This document shows positions 60,351 to 64,000 of a stretch of 64,000 bases of DNA, in pieces. The DNA is taken from assembly GCA_020723485.1 (NCBI GenBank), contig DYIU01000002.1, positions 529,543-593,542 of the forward strand. The letters are read 5' to 3'. Both the position numbers and the translations under genes were made by a program. The DNA comes from Acidimicrobium ferrooxidans. Its GTDB lineage: Bacteria > Actinomycetota > Geothermincolia > Fen-727 > Anoxymicrobiaceae. The first letter of the stretch is position 1; each line of letters begins with the position of its first letter. Under the pieces are notes generated by a model. It was not told the origin of the DNA, ran no database searches, and was given only the letters and a program-made list of their open reading frames with translations.

Positions 60351-60371
60351 GGGGTCAGGTCGTTTTGTTGC
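60351..60371 (+). repeat. REP-like dispersed repeat, single copy (locus 4)
   Basis: GGGGTCAGGTCGTTTTGTTG and the next C match the head and tail of the repeats at 1.2, 32.3 and 46.3 kb. It lies between the CocE-like gene and the second rnfD. Confidence 0.7.
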
Positions 60372-60446
60372 ATTTGCATGTTCCGTCAGCAGATCCTCGG
60401 CAGCTGCTCGCCGGAGGGCATGTCCCCGCCCGGAAAAGCCGACCAC

Positions 60447-61589
60447 CTACTCGGTCTGCCGGGAGCTTCCCGTCACCGGCGGGATCCTGTTGAAGAGCGG
60501 CTTCTTGACAGCGCCGAATCTCGCCCTGGCGGTGTAACGATCGATGGCTACTGTGAGCACGTTCCAGGTGAGTATGGATATCGCGACGCCCTCCGGCCAA
60601 GGCGTGTGCAGCCTGACGAGCCCTATGCAGACGCCTATCCCGACCGCATAAATCCACTTTCCGCGCCTGGTGACAGGACTGGTCACCCAGTCGGTCGCCA
60701 TGTAGAAAGCGCCTAGAAAGAGCCCGCCGGCGAGCATCTGGTACAGCGGCTGTTCCCACTCCACGACGAATAACAGCAGTGCCCCACCAAGCACCCCGAC
60801 CGGAATCCGCCAGTCTATCGTCCGGCGGTATATCAGGTAGAGCCCCCCCAGCAGAAGGAGCAGGACAGAGACCTCACCGATGCTGCCCGACCTGAGACCC
60901 AGGAACAGCGAGTGGTGACCCGGTGCGCCCGTGGACGTGAGCCAGGTCGCCCCAACAGGAGTAGCCCCCGTGGTCGTGTCAACCACAATCCTGCCGTTTT
61001 GGATCAGGGACAGAGGGGTTGCATGCGATACAGCGTCCAGGGGGGTGCCGGCGATGGTCTTGTAGACTATGCGCTGTCCGCCCTCGTTCTCGATGAACGC
61101 CTGTATCGGGGTGAAAAAACCGATTCCCCGCCACCAGAACGGCTTTACGAACTTCGTGGTGTAGATGAACAGCGGGGATATCATAATCGCTATCCTGCCA
61201 AAAAGGGCCGGATTGAATATGTTCTTTCCAAGGCCCCCGAACAGCTCCTTGCCCACGGCTACCGCGATGAAGGAGCCTATAGCCACCACCCACAGGGGAG
61301 TGGCTACCGGCAGGAGGAAAGCCAGGAGCAGGCCAGTAAGAACAGCGCTCAGGTCATGCAGCGTCGCCTTCCTGCCGAGAATCCACCTCATCACGAGCTC
61401 CGTGAGCATCGCCGTCGCTACGCTAACGACCATCACCACGAACGCCTGAAACCCGAAGACTATGACCGCCCATACTGCCGCTGGCATCAGGGCGATGAGC
61501 ACGTCCAGCATCGCGCGCTCGATCGTCTGGCCCCTCTCGTGCAGGTGGGGCGAGACCGCCGAATCGTCCCATTTGCCGACTGTGGGCAT
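60447..61589 (-). CDS. Second RnfD-like subunit (orphan pair)
   Basis: The protein starts MPTVGKWDDSAVSPHLHERGQTIERAMLD and has the RnfD/NqrB features: LGKELFGGLGKNIFNPALFGRI, AVSHATPLSL (flavin site with Thr) and GAFYMATDWVTSPVT. It is homologous to the RnfD at 20 kb but clearly divergent. Only RnfC is adjacent; G, E, A and B are absent. The ORF-track start at 61817 is inside rnfC. The two genes overlap or abut, so they are co-transcribed. Confidence 0.88.
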   Translation of the reverse strand: MPTVGKWDDSAVSPHLHERGQTIERAMLDVLIALMPAAVWAVIVFGFQAFVVMVVSVATAMLTELVMRWILGRKATLHDLSAVLTGLLLAFLLPVATPLWVVAIGSFIAVAVGKELFGGLGKNIFNPALFGRIAIMISPLFIYTTKFVKPFWWRGIGFFTPIQAFIENEGGQRIVYKTIAGTPLDAVSHATPLSLIQNGRIVVDTTTGATPVGATWLTSTGAPGHHSLFLGLRSGSIGEVSVLLLLLGGLYLIYRRTIDWRIPVGVLGGALLLFVVEWEQPLYQMLAGGLFLGAFYMATDWVTSPVTRRGKWIYAVGIGVCIGLVRLHTPWPEGVAISILTWNVLTVAIDRYTARARFGAVKKPLFNRIPPVTGSSRQTE

Positions 61590-61597
61590 GTCCCTCG

Positions 61598-62980
61598 TCA
61601 CTCCCTCGTCCTCGCAAGGGCGGCTTTTGCCGAGCGTACGTACCTGACGTGCGGGATGAATGCCGGGCATGTGTACGAACAGCACCCGCACTCGAAGCAG
61701 TCCAGCGCCCCCCACATCTGAGCCTTGGGCCATTCCTCTTCCTGGACCGCATCGACGATGAAATTGGGCAGGAGGAACATCGGGCAGGCGTCCACGCACT
61801 TTCCACACCGCACGCACGCCCGCTCTTCCCGCTCATACTCAGGCAATAGCGGGAGCGCGATTATACCTGACATCCCTTTCACAAGCGGTGATTGCGCCGA
61901 GCCCTGAGCCCAGCCGGTCATGGGCCCGCCGGCAATGACCCTCGCCGGTTCGGCCGCAAGCCCTCCGGCGACCCCGAGAAGAAACCCGAGGGGAGACCCG
62001 AGCCTCGCAAGGTAATTGCCCGGCCTCGCCACGAGGGGCCCAGTTATCGTGACCACCCTCTCGTAGAGTGGCTTGCCGGTAGCCGCAGCCTCGTATAGCG
62101 CGACGGCCGTGCCCGCGTTCTGAACCAGGCAACCGACTTCGGACGGGAGCTTGCCTGGAGGAACGTCCCTCCCGGTGAGGACGTGTATCAGCTGCTTCTC
62201 GGAGCCCTGCGGGAACTTAACATCGAGTGCTGCAGCATGGACCTCGGCACATGAAGAAGCCGCGGCCCTGACGCTCTCCACCGCGTCCATCTTGTCGGCC
62301 TCGATGCCTATGATGCCCCGTCGGGCGTCCACAGCGCGCATGAACAACCTCAGGCCTCCGACCAGCTCCGGTGCGCGCTCCAGCATAAGGCGGTGGTCGC
62401 ACGTCAGGTACGGCTCACATTCGCACCCGTTCACTATCACGGTATCGATCGCCTTGTCTGCAGGCGGTGTCAGCTTCACGTGCGTAGGGAACGCGGCTCC
62501 CCCCATCCCGACCAGTCCTGCTTCCCGGGCCACCACGCGTACTCGCTCGGCGGTCAGCCCGCCGGGGCGTTCCCGTGGCGATGCTTCCCGTCCTGGCTGC
62601 TCTGAGTCCACGGCTATCACGACGCACAGGGCAGACTTTCCCCTGAAGTCGGGCACGTCAGCCACGGCTTCAACCGTCCCCGCGGCAGGGGCATGAACCG
62701 GGGCCGCTATGAATGCCCCGGAATCGCCTATGACCTGTCCTAGTTCCACGTGCTCGCCCGGGGTTACTACTGCTTCGTTTGGAGCGCCGATGTGCTGGGT
62801 AAGCGGTACTGACAGGACCGGCGGCAGGGGCGCCCGGAGCACTGCCTTCGACGAGGTCTCAGCCTTGTTTCGTCCGGGATGTACCCCGCCCTTGAAAGTC
62901 CTCGTGCGTCTGATGCTCAAACCCGGTTCCTCGAAGTGTCTCTCATCGCTGATTGATTCCGGTTCCTCGTCCTCGCCCAC
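61598..62980 (-). CDS. Second RnfC-like subunit (orphan pair)
   Basis: The 460-residue protein has the RnfC NAD/FMN part (REAGLVGMGGAAFPTHVKLTPP, VNGCECEPYLTCDHRLM) and two cluster motifs CVRCGKCVDACP and CFECGCCSYTCP. It differs from the RnfC at 21 kb in its acidic N-terminus (GEDEEPESISDERHFEEPG). It is followed 8 bp later by the second rnfD. Its role may be in a distinct flavin/NAD electron transfer unit. Confidence 0.88.
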   Translation of the reverse strand: MGEDEEPESISDERHFEEPGLSIRRTRTFKGGVHPGRNKAETSSKAVLRAPLPPVLSVPLTQHIGAPNEAVVTPGEHVELGQVIGDSGAFIAAPVHAPAAGTVEAVADVPDFRGKSALCVVIAVDSEQPGREASPRERPGGLTAERVRVVAREAGLVGMGGAAFPTHVKLTPPADKAIDTVIVNGCECEPYLTCDHRLMLERAPELVGGLRLFMRAVDARRGIIGIEADKMDAVESVRAAASSCAEVHAAALDVKFPQGSEKQLIHVLTGRDVPPGKLPSEVGCLVQNAGTAVALYEAAATGKPLYERVVTITGPLVARPGNYLARLGSPLGFLLGVAGGLAAEPARVIAGGPMTGWAQGSAQSPLVKGMSGIIALPLLPEYEREERACVRCGKCVDACPMFLLPNFIVDAVQEEEWPKAQMWGALDCFECGCCSYTCPAFIPHVRYVRSAKAALARTRE

Positions 62981-63100
62981 TGCCGGTCCCGGTGCCAGGT
63001 GCTGCCCGGTTTATTCTAGGCACCGGTTGGGATTCCTCCGGGTTCACGGTGGGCGGCGTTTCGAAGCACTTTTCCAGGAAGACTGTTATAACATATAGCG

Positions 63101-63385
63101 ATGATATCTATTAGAATTACTGATACAGGTCAGGAATGCGAGGTTACTTTCATGGGCCAACCTCAAGGACTCATCGTCTTCGACTCGACAAATACCGCCC
63201 TGAGGGTCGAGAAGGTCCTCAAGGACGCAGGGGTGCAATGCGCGGTGATACCCACTCCTCTCGAGATAACCGCCGACTGCGGCATTTCACTGCTGCTGAA
63301 GGAGCCGTGGGTCGAAAAAGCGAAAGAAGCTCTGGCGGCCGCTTCATGCGATGGATACAAGCTCGTCTTTCCGTTCGAGCGCTGA
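63101..63385 (+). CDS. DUF3343 protein, putative selenium/sulfur carrier-like
   Basis: The 94-residue protein has the DUF3343 pattern LIVFDSTNTALRVEKVLKDAGVQCAVIPTPLEITADCGISLLL with a conserved Cys in ADCG. Members are found next to selD, yedF or selenium genes and are thought to deliver Se or S. It is 22 bp upstream of selD in the same direction, which supports a selenium role. Its ribosome site is weak. Confidence 0.85.
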   Translation: MISIRITDTGQECEVTFMGQPQGLIVFDSTNTALRVEKVLKDAGVQCAVIPTPLEITADCGISLLLKEPWVEKAKEALAAASCDGYKLVFPFER

Positions 63386-63407
63386 CGGGGCGTCAGGGGG
63401 TGAGAAG

Positions 63408-64000
63408 TTGACCGAGAAGGTGAGGCTGACCGCCTACTCGCGCAGGGCCGGGTGAGCGGCAAAGATAGGTCCGGGCGACCTGCAGCGGATATTGAACAGC
63501 CTGCCCGAGGAGACCGCGCCCGAGCTGCTGTCTTCGGCGCTGTCCGGGGAGGACGCCGGCGTCTACCTGCTCTCGGAGCGAACGGCGCTCGTGCAGACGG
63601 TCGACTTCTTTCCGCCCATCGTCGATGACCCGTACACGTTCGGCCAGATAACCGCGGCCAACGCGATGAGCGACATCTACGCAATGGGCGGCAAGCCTTT
63701 GACGGCGTTGAACATCCTGGCCTACCCCTGCGGGCTCGAGGTCAACGTCATCGAGAGGATACTGCTCGGAGGGCACGACAAGGTGCACGAGGCGGGCGCC
63801 GTGGTCGCGGGCGGGCACACGATCGAAGACGACGAGCTCAAGTACGGCCTATGTGTCACCGGCATCGTGGACCCCGCCGAGATGACGTCGATATCGGGTG
63901 CGCGCCCCGGTGACACCCTGTTGCTCACGAAACCGGTGGGCACCGGAATCCTGTCCACGGCCCTCAAGGCCGGCCTCATCGATGAGGACGGCATGCGCGA
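63408..64000 (+). CDS. selD: Selenide, water dikinase SelD, Sec-containing (partial, C-terminus off window)
   Basis: From the TTG at 63408 (after AGGGGGTGAGAAG) the frame reads MTEKVRLTAYSRRAG, then UGA at 63453-63455, then AAKIGPGDLQ. This matches the SelD N-terminus, where the essential Cys (Cys17 in E. coli) sits before a conserved Lys; here U16 takes the Cys place and K19 the Lys. The rest follows the family: VQTVDFFPPIVDDPYTFGQITAANAMSDIYAMGGKPLTALNI, GGHTIEDDELKYGL and KPVGTGI. It makes selenophosphate from selenide and ATP. The gene is absent from the ORF track and runs off the window. Confidence 0.93.
63456..63481 (+). promoter_or_regulatory. SECIS-like stem-loop after the selD Sec codon
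   Basis: Downstream of the UGA, AGGUC (63467-63471) pairs with GACCU (63477-63481) around CGGGC, about 16 nt after the UGA. The position suits a bacterial SECIS; the apical loop lacks a clear GU, so the call is tentative. Confidence 0.5.

Overview
The window comes from a GC-rich bacterium with many TTG and GTG starts. A PafB/PafC-like WYL regulator pair, a MurT/GatD pair, an HNH protein of actinobacterial type, a complete Rnf complex and UGA-encoded selenoproteins point to an anaerobic, deep-branching Actinomycetota lineage. That placement is inference from gene content; no rRNA or marker tree is available here.

Layout. 1-1.3 kb: a partial YdeI/OmdA gene, a tRNA-Arg with an unusual repeat element at its 3' end, and an HNH protein. 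1.3-5 kb: RuBisCO-like protein, FGGY sugar kinase and TetR regulator, with an operator lying on the promoter. 5-10 kb: DUF3786, a small membrane protein, and a minus-strand run of MBL hydrolase, 2-hydroxyacyl-CoA dehydratase-like protein, QueD, DUF366 and QueE. 10-15.4 kb: pilin-like protein, degenerate GGDEF membrane protein, acetyltransferase, then an ECF-type importer (NusG-II protein, Gx transporter, two ATPases, EcfT). 15.4-24 kb: FecR/TPR lipoprotein, the rnfCDGEAB operon, and divergent apbE-rseC. 24-32 kb: small EF-Tu-domain-like protein, phosphoesterase, WYL pair, and an acyl-CoA operon (PaaK-like ligase, thiolase-like protein, DUF35, acyl-CoA dehydrogenase). 32-38 kb: MurT/GatD and a 1066-residue secreted repeat protein. 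38-38.5 kb: tRNA-Val followed by two further copies of its 3' end, the first closing an element homologous to the one at tRNA-Arg. 38.5-46 kb: methyltransferase-like protein, RibD-like reductase, a GrdB/PrdB-like selenoprotein, ATC-hydrolase-like protein, GH3 glycosidase, PASTA-amidase and adenine deaminase. 46-50.5 kb: a compact four-gene complex-I/hydrogenase-like (Ehr-like) module. 50.8-60.3 kb: GAF-GGDEF, L,D-transpeptidase, HEAT protein, 3D-domain protein, DinG-like helicase, nitroreductase and CocE-like hydrolase. 60.4-63 kb: an orphan rnfC-rnfD pair. 63.1-64 kb: a DUF3343 protein and a 5' part of selD with an in-frame UGA.

How it works together. Rnf, ApbE (which flavinylates RnfG/D) and RseC form an ion-pumping ferredoxin:NAD module; the Ehr-like module and the second RnfCD pair suggest additional membrane redox coupling. 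DUF3343 and SelD supply selenophosphate for selenoproteins, of which the GrdB-like protein at 40 kb is one. Both selenoproteins are broken or missed by ordinary ORF calling.

The most unusual material is non-coding: a GC-rich hairpin element found at the 3' ends of two different tRNA genes. Its flanking inverted repeats are copies of whichever tRNA it sits beside. A dispersed GGGGTCAG-type REP-like repeat also occurs at four places.
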